DNA of 13,543 nucleotides from Pseudomonadota bacterium (GCA_021852325.1 JAJZNM010000038.1:1-13543), one strand, 5' to 3'; shown: positions 1 through 6,498, counted from the stretch's first letter. Notes: generated from the letters alone by a model not told the origin. Program-made: numbers and translations.

Positions 1-35
1 TGGAGAAAAGGGGACATTTCTGAATTGCGTTGACA
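1..35. mobile_element. Possible terminal end of an IS481-like insertion sequence extending left of the window
   Basis: Read on the minus strand from base 35, the sequence begins TGTCAACGCAATTCAGAAAT and continues with GTCCCC. A TGTCA tip followed by a GAAATGTCC-type motif resembles, from memory, the ends of some IS481-like elements, which often begin 5'-TGT. No transposase is in view and only about 35 bases are present, so this is a resemblance and not a proven match. The tip lies 64 bases beyond the uvrB stop codon. The outermost bases, read on the plus strand, include TTGACA (30-35), an outward-facing -35 box such as many IS ends carry, but no good -10 follows. Confidence 0.3.
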
Positions 36-99
36 GACGGTGTACCCTGGTTGTGCATCGCACCGCTGGCACTCGTGAGGGATACCCGGGAGCCCCGGT

Positions 100-2115
100 T
101 CATGGGTTGGGCGCGAGGAGCAGGAGCTGGTCACGGAGATCCCCAATCTGGTCACGCAGTACTGCTGCTTTTTCGAACTCCAGCTGTTTCGCGAGATCAT
201 GCATCTCTTTTTCGAGCTGCTTGATCTGCTGGGCCAGTCCCTGTGGATTCCAGGCGGGATCATCCTGGGTCGCCTGCCTCGAACGCACTCCCTTCCTCCC
301 CTTCATCGGCTGGCCGCCATCTGCATCCATCACATCGAGTATGCCTTTCTCGATCCCCCGGGGCACAATCCCATGTACGTCATTGAATTGCAGCTGCCGA
401 TGGCGCCGCCGCTCGGTCTCTTCGATGGCTCGGGACATGGAGGCCGTCCTCTGTTCAGCGTAAAAGATCGCCTTTCCGGAGAGGTTGCGAGACGCCCGGC
501 CAACGGTTTGGATCAAAGCCCCCTCGGATCGCAGAAACCCTTCCTTGTCCGCATCGAGGATCGCGACGAGCGAGACTTCCGGGAGATCCAGTCCTTCCCG
601 CAATAGGTTGATACCGACCAAGGCGTCGAATACCCCTTTGCGCAGGTCCCGAATGAGCGCCGAACGCTCAACGGTGTCGATATCCGAGTGCAGGTAACGG
701 ACACGTATGCCCTGTTCCTCAAGGTATTCAGTCAAGTCCTCTGCCATGCGCTTGGTCAATGTGGTGACCAGTATCCGTTCGGAACGATCCGCCCGGTTGC
801 GGATTTCCGAGAGCAGGTCTTCGACTTGGCTCCGGGCCGGACGGACTTCAATCTCCGGATCGACAAGCCCGGTCGGACGAACCAGCTGCTCGACGATCGC
901 ATCCGCGTGCTGTCGTTCATAAGGGCCGGGCGTAGCTGACACATAAAGAGTCTGCAGGAGACGGGCCTCAAACTCCTCAAAACGGAGTGGCCGGTTGTCC
1001 AAGGCGGACGGGAGACGGAATCCATAGTCGACCAGAGTGGATTTCCTGGAGTAGTCACCGCGATACATGCCGACGAGCTGCGGGATCGTGATATGGCTTT
1101 CATCGATCACGAGCAAGGCATCAGCGGGTAGATAATCAAAGAGTGTGGGCGGGGGCTCCCCAGTTTTCCGTCCTGAAAGATGCCGGGAATAGTTCTCGAT
1201 TCCGGTGCAATAGCCGAGCTCCTGCATCATCTCGAGATCAAACCGTGTCCGTTGTTCGAGCCGCTCGGCCTCGAGAAGACGGCCTTGTTCGCGCAACCAG
1301 TGGAGACGGCTATCCAACTCGGTCCGGATGCTGACCAGGGCATCGAGGACACGATCACGTGGCGTGACATAGTGGCTGCCCGGGTAAACTGTATAGCGCT
1401 TCAGGTTCTGGCGAGCGAGCCCGGTCAGTGGATCAAACAGCTGGAGCTTGACGACTTCGTCATCGAAGAGCTCGATCCGCAATCCATCACGTTCGGATTC
1501 CTTGGGATGGATGTCAATCAGGTCACCTCGAACGCGAAACGTCCCCGGCACGAGATCGTAGTCATTGCGCTGGTAATGCATATCGGCCAGCCGCATCAGG
1601 ATCTGGCGCTGGTCAGCCCGGTCTCCGACAGCCAGGTGCAACACCATGCGGTGATACGATTCCGGGTCGCCGAGACCATAGATTGCGGATACGGTCGCCA
1701 CGATCACCGTGTCCCGGCGCTCCAGAAGGGCCTTGGTGGCCGAAAGTCGCATCTGTTCGATATGCTCGTTGATGGTTGCGTCTTTCTCGATATAGGTATC
1801 AGACTGCGGGACGTAGGCTTCGGGCTGGTAGTAATCGTAGTAAGACACGAAGTATTCGACCGCATTATGCGGAAAATAGCCCTTGAACTCTCCGTAGAGC
1901 TGTGCCGCGAGCGTCTTGTTCGGTGCCAGCACCAGTGTTGGCCGCTGTACGTTCTGGATCACGTTCGCGACGGTGAAGGTCTTCCCGGAGCCGGTCACGC
2001 CGAGCAAGATCTGACGAACCAACCCGGATTGCAGGTTGGTGCTCAGTGCGCTGATCGCCTCCGGCTGGTCACCCGCTGGTCCGTAATCCGCAACCAGTTC
2101 GAATCGCGCATCCAA
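100..2115 (-). CDS. uvrB: Excinuclease ABC subunit UvrB
   Basis: UvrB is the damage-verifying, helicase-like subunit of UvrABC nucleotide excision repair in the cytoplasm; UvrA loads it and it recruits UvrC. The protein is collinear with E. coli UvrB (673 aa). Counted from the GTG at 2130 it shows Walker A GVTGSGKT (44-51), the Tyr-rich beta-hairpin region YYDYYQPEAYVP (97-108) that clamps DNA, the DEAD-like motif DESH (343-346), helicase motif VI QTVGRASRN (541-549) and a C-terminal UVR coiled-coil domain (about 632-667) that contacts UvrC. Start choice: GGAGGTGA at 2120-2127 is a near-perfect ribosome-binding site. It overlaps the ATG at 2121 but sits 5 bases before the TTG at 2115, and that start also fits the family N-terminus, giving 671 aa. 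GTG 2130 and ATG 2121 are alternatives. No LexA box or convincing promoter is visible upstream, where an IS605-type remnant begins about 10 bases from the ribosome-binding site. Confidence 0.97.
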   Translation of the reverse strand: MDARFELVADYGPAGDQPEAISALSTNLQSGLVRQILLGVTGSGKTFTVANVIQNVQRPTLVLAPNKTLAAQLYGEFKGYFPHNAVEYFVSYYDYYQPEAYVPQSDTYIEKDATINEHIEQMRLSATKALLERRDTVIVATVSAIYGLGDPESYHRMVLHLAVGDRADQRQILMRLADMHYQRNDYDLVPGTFRVRGDLIDIHPKESERDGLRIELFDDEVVKLQLFDPLTGLARQNLKRYTVYPGSHYVTPRDRVLDALVSIRTELDSRLHWLREQGRLLEAERLEQRTRFDLEMMQELGYCTGIENYSRHLSGRKTGEPPPTLFDYLPADALLVIDESHITIPQLVGMYRGDYSRKSTLVDYGFRLPSALDNRPLRFEEFEARLLQTLYVSATPGPYERQHADAIVEQLVRPTGLVDPEIEVRPARSQVEDLLSEIRNRADRSERILVTTLTKRMAEDLTEYLEEQGIRVRYLHSDIDTVERSALIRDLRKGVFDALVGINLLREGLDLPEVSLVAILDADKEGFLRSEGALIQTVGRASRNLSGKAIFYAEQRTASMSRAIEETERRRHRQLQFNDVHGIVPRGIEKGILDVMDADGGQPMKGRKGVRSRQATQDDPAWNPQGLAQQIKQLEKEMHDLAKQLEFEKAAVLRDQIGDLRDQLLLLAPNP

Positions 2116-2136
2116 AGCCATCACCTCCACTGCATG

Positions 2137-2262
2137 GTGAAACTCCCATATCCGCTAAAGCGGATGGGCGTCTAACCCCATCTTACAAGCCGTGGGCCGT
2201 TCCTGGAGAGAACCCACGCCGGTTCCGGTGTGGTGTTTGACACTTGCGATTCGGCGACAACG
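2137..2262 (-). ncRNA. IS605 right end, putative TnpB guide (omega) RNA scaffold
   Basis: Directly downstream of the tnpB remnant the minus strand folds into two stem-loops. The first pairs 2191-2196 with 2213-2218 (CGTGGG with CCCACG) and extends inward by three more pairs (2200-2202 with 2210-2212) around a 7-base loop. The second pairs 2150-2155 with 2160-2165 around a 4-base loop, then 2145-2147 with 2166-2168 across a 2-base bulge (2148-2149). Short bulged hairpins close to the end are the TnpA-recognised structures of IS200/IS605 elements, and in characterised members the right end with the 3' part of tnpB yields the omega RNA, whose guide is the flanking host DNA. Here the flank, and so the guide position, is the uvrB leader starting near 2136. 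Transcription is not shown by the sequence. Confidence 0.4.
2145..2168 (-). repeat. Bulged hairpin of the transposon right end
   Basis: On the minus strand the arms CCCATCCGC and GCGGATATGGG enclose a TTTA loop. Six inner and three outer base pairs are separated by an AT bulge in the 3' arm. A hairpin of this size with an unpaired bulge, followed by GAGTTTCAC, is characteristic of IS200/IS605 right ends, where TnpA binds the folded single strand. There is no T-tract after it, so a terminator is less likely. It lies within about 30 bases of the uvrB start, so it would sit in the uvrB 5' leader if transcription starts further upstream. Confidence 0.55.
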
Positions 2263-2523
2263 TCAGCCTGTGCCTGAGCGACGACTCCGTCGGAGATTGA
2301 CTGGACGTAGATGCGTGATGCACTTCGGAAAGGGCACCACTGGACCGAAGGCGATGGGGTGCAGCATATTGACGGCGCCGACAATGTCTCTCTGGCCCTC
2401 AAGTCTACAGGCGTTACATCGCCAGTCCCGTCCCTTGCGCGTGTGGCGAGCGCTGCATATGGGACACCCGCTGGATGTACCGCTTGCATCCCCGGTGATG
2501 CACACGAGGCGATCTTGTTCCGA
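2263..2523 (-). pseudogene. tnpB: TnpB (IS605 OrfB) C-terminal remnant with zinc ribbon
   Basis: TnpB is the RNA-guided nuclease of IS200/IS605 elements and the ancestor of Cas12. Only the last 87 codons are open, from just after a TAG at 2524-2526. They contain GTSSGCPIC, then CNAC 16 residues later, completing a four-cysteine zinc ribbon. RDIVGAVNML follows, carrying the conserved Asp of the RuvC-III motif, then the tail PFPKCITHLRP seen in one group of TnpB proteins. A full TnpB is about 400 residues; the RuvC-I and RuvC-II parts are absent. An out-of-frame start at 2648 (MSMERVGILSFKVIPRR) just before this segment may be the original N-terminus, which would mean a large internal deletion; that part is inference. 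No functional nuclease can be made from it. Confidence 0.72.
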
Positions 2524-2645
2524 CTAAGGTGCAGGTCCTGGCGCAGGATCGAGACACCGTCAGACTCGAGCTGCCCATCACGCATGATGGCTTGCAAACG
2601 CCTGGGAATCACCTTGAAAGACAGGATGCCAACTCGTTCCATGCT

Positions 2646-2997
2646 CATATTCTAGCTCAAGGAACAATCCCGAAAACCTGCCAGACACACGATCAGATCG
2701 CGCATCCCTTCGTGTGGGTACCAAAGTCTCGCTGGAACCGGCTCACCAGCGAGGTGGAGCACCTGCGATCGGTCCATTGCGGAGTGTTGCATTCAATACG
2801 GATTGACACGGCTTGGCATGGAGACGGACATCGACCCGGTACAGGGCTTCATATCCACGCCGCTCGATACCCAGTTTCGGGCGTCGGGTAGCCATATCAC
2901 CCCACATCCAGTGGATCCAGTGGCGAGGCCCGGTGATGGCTGCCAGGCGTCTGCGAACCGGAACCGATTCAGTTTGAGTGAAGGCAGAGGCCGCTGA
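2646..2997 (+). pseudogene. tnpA: Degraded IS200-type TnpA (Y1 HUH transposase) remnant
   Basis: In the frame that closes with a stop at 2889-2891 the sequence reads HPFVWVPKSRWNRL (2703-2744), close to the conserved VW(V/C)xKYRxxVL block near the N-terminus of TnpA. It continues 44 residues after the Trp to LHIHAARYPVS, a His-hydrophobic-His pair (2850-2858) matching the catalytic HUH motif. IS200 TnpA has about 40 residues in the same interval. After the stop, other frames give weak continuation, for example SHITPHP and PHIQWIQWR around 2890-2930, and no catalytic Tyr helix can be recognised. The fragment runs divergently from the tnpB remnant, as in IS605. I read it as a frameshifted and truncated gene. 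The motif spacing makes this better than chance, but the similarity is short. Confidence 0.45.
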
Positions 2998-3001
2998 AGG
3001 C

Positions 3002-3030
3002 ATGACACCCGGACCGTTTATGCCTATCAT
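3002..3030 (+). promoter_or_regulatory. Sigma-70-like promoter for the aminotransferase gene
   Basis: ATGACA (3002-3007, 5 of 6 consensus bases) and TATCAT (3025-3030, 5 of 6) are separated by exactly 17 bases. Initiation would fall near 3037, leaving a 20-base leader to the ATG at 3057 or 29 bases to the ATG at 3066. The promoter overlaps or abuts the presumed left end of the transposon remnant, so it may be native or partly supplied by the element. Confidence 0.55.
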
Positions 3031-3056
3031 GTAGTCCTCACCCGAGTGCCCATATC

Positions 3057-4268
3057 ATGAAACCCATGATCCGACTGTCTCACCGTCTGGCTGACCTCAT
3101 GCCCTCCCCGACTCTGGCTATTGCCGCCAAAGCCGCCGAAATGAAAGCCAAGGGCCAGCCGGTGATCAGTCTTTCGGCGGGTGAGCCGGATTTCGACACA
3201 CCCGAGCCGATCCGAAAGGCAGCCCGGCTCGCGATGGAGTCCGGGCAGACCCGTTATACACCCAGTGAAGGCAACCGCTCCCTGCGTGAAGCCATCCGGG
3301 ACAAATTCGAGACGGATAACCAGCTGCATTATCCGCTGGATTCGATCTTGGTCGCACCGGGAGCCAAATATGCACTGCATGCGCTGGCGCAATGTCTCCT
3401 GAACCCGGGCGATCGCGCGGTCATCGTCGCCCCCTACTGGGTTTCATATCCTGACATCATCCGGCTCTCTGGAGCCGAATGCACGGTCCTCAAGACAGAA
3501 GCCCGGGAGCATTACCGCCTGGATCTCGAGGCGCTGGACCGTGCACTCGAACCTCCCAGTCGGCTCTTTATCCTAAACAGCCCGTGCAACCCAACCGGAG
3601 TGCAATGCCGCCGGGCCGAGCTGGAATCGATTGGAGCCGTCTTGCGCCGTCATCCACAGGTCGTGATCGCAACGGATGACCTCTACGAGAGCATTTTATG
3701 GAGTGAGGAACCCTTCACCAACCTTCCGATGGTCTGCCCTGACCTCAGGGGCCGGTGTGTGGTGGTCAATGGAGTCTCGAAGACCTACGCCATGACCGGG
3801 TGGCGCATCGGGTATGCAGCCGGACCGAAGGAGCTGATCGGGGCCATGTCCGATTTCCAGTCCCATACGATCTCGAGTGCCAACTCCATTGCCCAGGCTG
3901 CGGCGGTGGCGGCGCTTCGCAGTACGCCGGCGCTGATTGCCGGCATGGTCCACGCCTATCATGAGCGTCATGACTATCTCGCACCCGAGCTCAAGAGGCT
4001 GGCCGGGGTCGAGGTCACGCCGGCTGATGGGACCTTCTACCTCTTTGCTGATTGCAGGACCTTTTTGAAGGAGGCTCCATCGGTCCGAGACGATCTGACC
4101 CTGGCATCCGAGATCCTTGAGCACGCGGGTGTCGCCGTGGTTCCGGGATCTGCGTTCGGAGCCCCTGGGCATCTCCGCCTGTCCTATGCCACAGAGCTGA
4201 GCACCCTCAAACAGGCTATGGAACGAATCCAGCAGTTCTGGATCAGCCGGACCCGTCTCGGGGCCTGA
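3057..4268 (+). CDS. PLP-dependent class I aminotransferase, aspartate aminotransferase type Ib
   Basis: It transfers the amino group between aspartate and 2-oxoglutarate in the cytoplasm, feeding amino-acid synthesis; some members of this subgroup also act on prephenate. Counted from 3057, the N-terminal signature SAGEPDFDTP (40-49), PYWVSYP (126-132), NPTG with the cofactor-binding Asn (178-181), TDDLY with the Asp and Tyr that hold the pyridine ring (206-210), SKTYAMTGWR with the Schiff-base Lys242 (241-250), and the substrate-carboxylate Arg in LRLSYAT (372-378) are all present. The length of 403 aa is normal. MIRLSHRLADLMPSPTL from the ATG at 3066 matches the usual family N-terminus, so that start (400 aa) is quite possible; neither has a strong ribosome-binding site. 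The gene is divergent from uvrB across the IS remnant, and pairing with uvrB recurs in Gammaproteobacteria. Confidence 0.93.
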   Translation: MKPMIRLSHRLADLMPSPTLAIAAKAAEMKAKGQPVISLSAGEPDFDTPEPIRKAARLAMESGQTRYTPSEGNRSLREAIRDKFETDNQLHYPLDSILVAPGAKYALHALAQCLLNPGDRAVIVAPYWVSYPDIIRLSGAECTVLKTEAREHYRLDLEALDRALEPPSRLFILNSPCNPTGVQCRRAELESIGAVLRRHPQVVIATDDLYESILWSEEPFTNLPMVCPDLRGRCVVVNGVSKTYAMTGWRIGYAAGPKELIGAMSDFQSHTISSANSIAQAAAVAALRSTPALIAGMVHAYHERHDYLAPELKRLAGVEVTPADGTFYLFADCRTFLKEAPSVRDDLTLASEILEHAGVAVVPGSAFGAPGHLRLSYATELSTLKQAMERIQQFWISRTRLGA

Positions 4269-4279
4269 GCGCCACCCGG

Positions 4280-5116
4280 CTAAAACTCAAGGCCGAGTCC
4301 GGCGCCCACATAGTGCGAGAAACCGCCGAGCTGCCCCGAAAGCCGTGTGCCAGCCTCGAAATCCAACTCGAAATCACGGCTCACGAGAATCTGGATCCCG
4401 CCATCCGCATCATAGCCGCTGCCTTGGCCGACTCCAGTATGGGTTTGACCGTAGACTTCAGCATATAACTGGAGATTGGGCACAAACTCCCAGGTGACGA
4501 CGCCATCCGGATTGAAACTCGCATAACGCCCGCCACCGAGATTCGTGGGTTCTGTATCCGACGTGACTCCCACCATCAGCGACAATCCGACCGTCGAGTT
4601 CGGGCTCCAGCTGGCGATGCCATTCACCGCAATCCCGGTTCCCGCGCTTCCTTGGTTGGGATCCCCCGAGGGAAGCGTCACCAGGCTTTCCGCTGCAAAC
4701 TGCCAGGCGGGAGACACATCAATCTCGTGCTTGAGGCCAATGACCGAAGCGGTATATCCATCAGCCTGTGGCGCCAGAATGCGTTCGGCTGGCAGGAAAA
4801 CAAATTCGTTGTCGTGTGACAATCCAAAACGAAGTTCGAGTTGTGGATAGATCTGCCCGTGCCCGCTTGCGGGGGGATAGAGAGATGAATAGGCGTACCC
4901 CGCTTCCACGACGACACGGCCTGACCGGACCGCACAGCTGCTGTCTCCGACGGTCGGCCGGTCCAGGATGGCCAAAAGCGCATCACGCCCCCGGCAGGGG
5001 TTGCCGCCAGAAGCGGATTGCCCCTTGGAGGCGAAGGCTGGCCCGGACAGCATCACGAGAGCGAAGGCAGAAAGCAAAAAGACACCCCGAGCTGGCGGGA
5101 ATCGGTTGGGACGCAT
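4280..5116 (-). CDS. Outer-membrane beta-barrel protein resembling the MetA-pathway/phenol-degradation transporter group
   Basis: This 278-residue exported protein starts at the ATG at 5116, preceded by GAGGAG at a 7-base spacing; upstream in-frame starts to 5182 lack such a site. Residues 1-29 form a Sec signal peptide with a basic start, a hydrophobic core and probable cleavage at AFA|S. The mature part has alternating amphipathic strands rich in Gly, aromatic residues and Ser/Thr, and ends GAGLGLEF, a C-terminal Phe typical of Bam-inserted barrels. Two cysteines near the mature N-terminus (41 and 61) flank a LLAILDRPTVGD segment and could form a disulfide. Similar proteins are annotated as transporters or MetA-pathway proteins, but no substrate is known, and the family call is from general resemblance. 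It ends 11 bases from the convergent aminotransferase gene, with no clear terminator. GATAAT (minus strand, 5139-5144) is a possible -10 without a good -35. Confidence 0.75.
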   Translation of the reverse strand: MRPNRFPPARGVFLLSAFALVMLSGPAFASKGQSASGGNPCRGRDALLAILDRPTVGDSSCAVRSGRVVVEAGYAYSSLYPPASGHGQIYPQLELRFGLSHDNEFVFLPAERILAPQADGYTASVIGLKHEIDVSPAWQFAAESLVTLPSGDPNQGSAGTGIAVNGIASWSPNSTVGLSLMVGVTSDTEPTNLGGGRYASFNPDGVVTWEFVPNLQLYAEVYGQTHTGVGQGSGYDADGGIQILVSRDFELDFEAGTRLSGQLGGFSHYVGAGLGLEF

Positions 5117-5343
5117 GATCGATCTCCTCAGGCTTGTCATTATCAAAGACCCGCCCGTACCTTGGCACGAGCCAGCCATCACTTTTGTGACCCCGTATGG
5201 ACCCTTGAGTTCCCCGACTCCAGGAACAAGAGACGGGCGAATCCATCATCCCACTCTCCCCGGTGCCTGTCGAGGAGCCCCGGAGTCAAGCTGCAGCCAT
5301 GAGCGATGAACATGATCGAGATGCCTCATGGAGCCCTGATTTC

Positions 5344-5373
5344 TTGCGATCCCCTCAACCAATTCAGTATACT
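5344..5373 (+). promoter_or_regulatory. Candidate promoter of the glycine-rich lipoprotein gene
   Basis: TTGCGA (5344-5349, 4 of 6) and TATACT (5368-5373, 5 of 6) are separated by 18 bases. Initiation near 5380 would give a leader of about 53 bases containing the palindrome at 5395-5409 and the ribosome-binding site GAGGAT before the ATG at 5433. Confidence 0.4.
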
Positions 5374-5394
5374 TCGATGCGTTTGAACGCGACC

Positions 5395-5409
5395 CCGGTC
5401 TCAGACCGG
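5395..5409. repeat. Perfect 15-base palindrome in the leader of the glycine-rich gene
   Basis: CCGGTCT and AGACCGG are perfectly complementary around a single central C. The position, about 15-30 bases after the predicted transcription start and 24 bases before the ATG, would suit a dimeric repressor operator. The one-base centre makes an RNA hairpin poor unless the inner pairs open. No regulator gene lies nearby. Confidence 0.45.
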
Positions 5410-5432
5410 CCAACAGATCGTGAGGATGAAAA

Positions 5433-6449
5433 ATGCCGACCCCATTGCTCGAATCGGAACCCGCACCGCAACGTTTCAGTCAACTGTCCCGAGCAGGCCT
5501 TCTGGCCCTGAGCATGTTCGCCATGGCAGCCTGTAGCCACCCTGCGTCGAGGAAAACGGATCCTGCCTCCGCCTCGGCACCACAACCGGCCGGAATGAAA
5601 ACCTGGCGGACACCGGGCACATACCATTGGACCATTCCACAGGGCGATGCGGGTGGAATGATTGAGGTCCAGATCATCGGTGCCGCGGGTGGCGGCGGGA
5701 ATGTAGGGTGGGTACGCCTGCCGGGTGATGGCGCGGCCTATACCTGCAGCTATGAAAAAGACTGTGCGGGCGCAGGCGGTGGTGGTGGTGGCGCATCTGC
5801 TCTTTTGGGTGATGGACACCTCCTGGTGGTAGCGGCTGGGGGCGGTGGTGGTGGCGGCGCAGTCAACGACCGGAATGGCGATGAGGGCGGGTCAGGTGGG
5901 CAGGGGCAGATGGTTTCCGCGATGCTCCGTGTTTCAAGGCGTGCGCGAGGAGTCCAGGCATGCCCGAGCTCCTGCGTCTACCCCGGAGAAGTGCTGACGA
6001 TCATCGTGGGCACGGGCGGTGGGGGTGCTCACGACGCGTTCGGCGGAAGTGGTGGCACGGGTTACGGTGGCAGAGGTGGGAATGGCGGTAACCGCTGCAG
6101 TTTCATCGGGGGAAACGGAGGCGCGTTCAATGGAGGCGGTGGCGGTGGCGCAGCCTGCCATTGGAACCTGGCCGGAGCACCCGGTGGTTCTGGCGCCTAT
6201 GGTGGGGGGGGTGGAGCCGGCACTCTGGGCGGAGTCGCTTGCGTTTCGGACGGGGGGGCAGGCGGCAATCTGCATCAGGCGAATGGCGCTTCCGGAGGTA
6301 TGGGTCCTTGTGGCGGTGGCGCGGGAGGCTCGGGACAGGCCCAACCGAATCCAGCGGGAATCAACGGGCTCCCTCCGGGGAAAGGTGGCCAGTACGACGC
6401 TCCCGCGGGTTCGGGCAGCAATGGCATCGTGACGCTCGTCTGGTCCTAG
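5433..6449 (+). CDS. Glycine-rich domain lipoprotein, function unknown
   Basis: The N-terminus (1-33) has an n-region, a hydrophobic stretch LLALSMFAMAA and Cys34 in a MAAC context, suggesting a lipobox; Met at -3 is less common than Leu. Ser at +2 would favour Lol-dependent transfer to the outer membrane. Residues 40-55 form a Ser/Ala/Pro linker. GTYHWTIPQGDAGGMIEVQI (62-81) then matches the opening of the glycine-rich domain often found in adhesins and phage-tail-like proteins (pattern GTYTWTVP...). The rest is over one-third Gly, in runs of up to six, with a final strand GIVTLVWS. Eight cysteines besides Cys34 (105, 111, 177, 181, 222, 242, 270, 293) are an even number, so disulfides are possible. 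GAGGATGAAAA precedes the start. Antisense open frames here are by-products of GC-rich codons. No specific function can be assigned. Confidence 0.75.
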   Translation: MPTPLLESEPAPQRFSQLSRAGLLALSMFAMAACSHPASRKTDPASASAPQPAGMKTWRTPGTYHWTIPQGDAGGMIEVQIIGAAGGGGNVGWVRLPGDGAAYTCSYEKDCAGAGGGGGGASALLGDGHLLVVAAGGGGGGGAVNDRNGDEGGSGGQGQMVSAMLRVSRRARGVQACPSSCVYPGEVLTIIVGTGGGGAHDAFGGSGGTGYGGRGGNGGNRCSFIGGNGGAFNGGGGGGAACHWNLAGAPGGSGAYGGGGGAGTLGGVACVSDGGAGGNLHQANGASGGMGPCGGGAGGSGQAQPNPAGINGLPPGKGGQYDAPAGSGSNGIVTLVWS

Positions 6450-6498
6450 GACGCGTTCATCACCACCCAACCGGGAAACCGGGACTGATTGCAACATC

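Larger units (their letters stand above)
2137..3000 (-). mobile_element. Decayed IS200/IS605-type transposon between uvrB and the aminotransferase gene
   Basis: This stretch separates two genes that are commonly adjacent and divergent in Gammaproteobacteria. It contains a TnpA (Y1 HUH transposase) fragment on the plus strand, a TnpB C-terminal fragment on the minus strand, and downstream of tnpB a structured right end with a bulged hairpin at 2145-2168 followed by GGGAGTTTCAC. Divergent tnpA and tnpB with a hairpin just inside the end is the IS605 layout, here with the right end at about 2137-2138 and the left end near 3000. The left boundary is not resolved. No terminal inverted repeats are expected, since these elements move as single strands. 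Both genes are broken, so the element cannot move by itself. The family call is firm for tnpB and reasonable for tnpA; the boundaries are inferred. Confidence 0.6.
5117..5432. other. Intergenic regulatory region between divergent genes
   Basis: This 316-base stretch separates the outer-membrane protein gene (-) from the glycine-rich lipoprotein gene (+). It holds candidate promoters for both, a 7-base inverted repeat CCATGAG (5297-5303) and CTCATGG (5325-5331), and a perfect palindrome at 5395-5409. Short open frames crossing it have no recognisable product or ribosome-binding site, so I see no additional gene. Confidence 0.5.

Noticed and set aside
30..58. TTGACA as a real promoter reading into the 3' end of uvrB
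   Set aside because: The hexamer 17 bases later is GTGCAT, a poor -10, and no gene follows on that strand.
86..98. CCGGG-AGC-CCCGG hairpin as a uvrB terminator
   Set aside because: The stem is short and no T-run follows on the minus strand.
1180..2175. 331-codon open frame on the plus strand inside uvrB
   Set aside because: It is antisense to a full-length, highly conserved UvrB and has no recognisable domain or ribosome-binding site; it is a frame shadow of GC-rich coding sequence.
2743..3030. 95-codon minus-strand open frame in the transposon interval
   Set aside because: It matches no family I recognise and lies antisense to the TnpA-like motifs; it lacks a ribosome-binding site.
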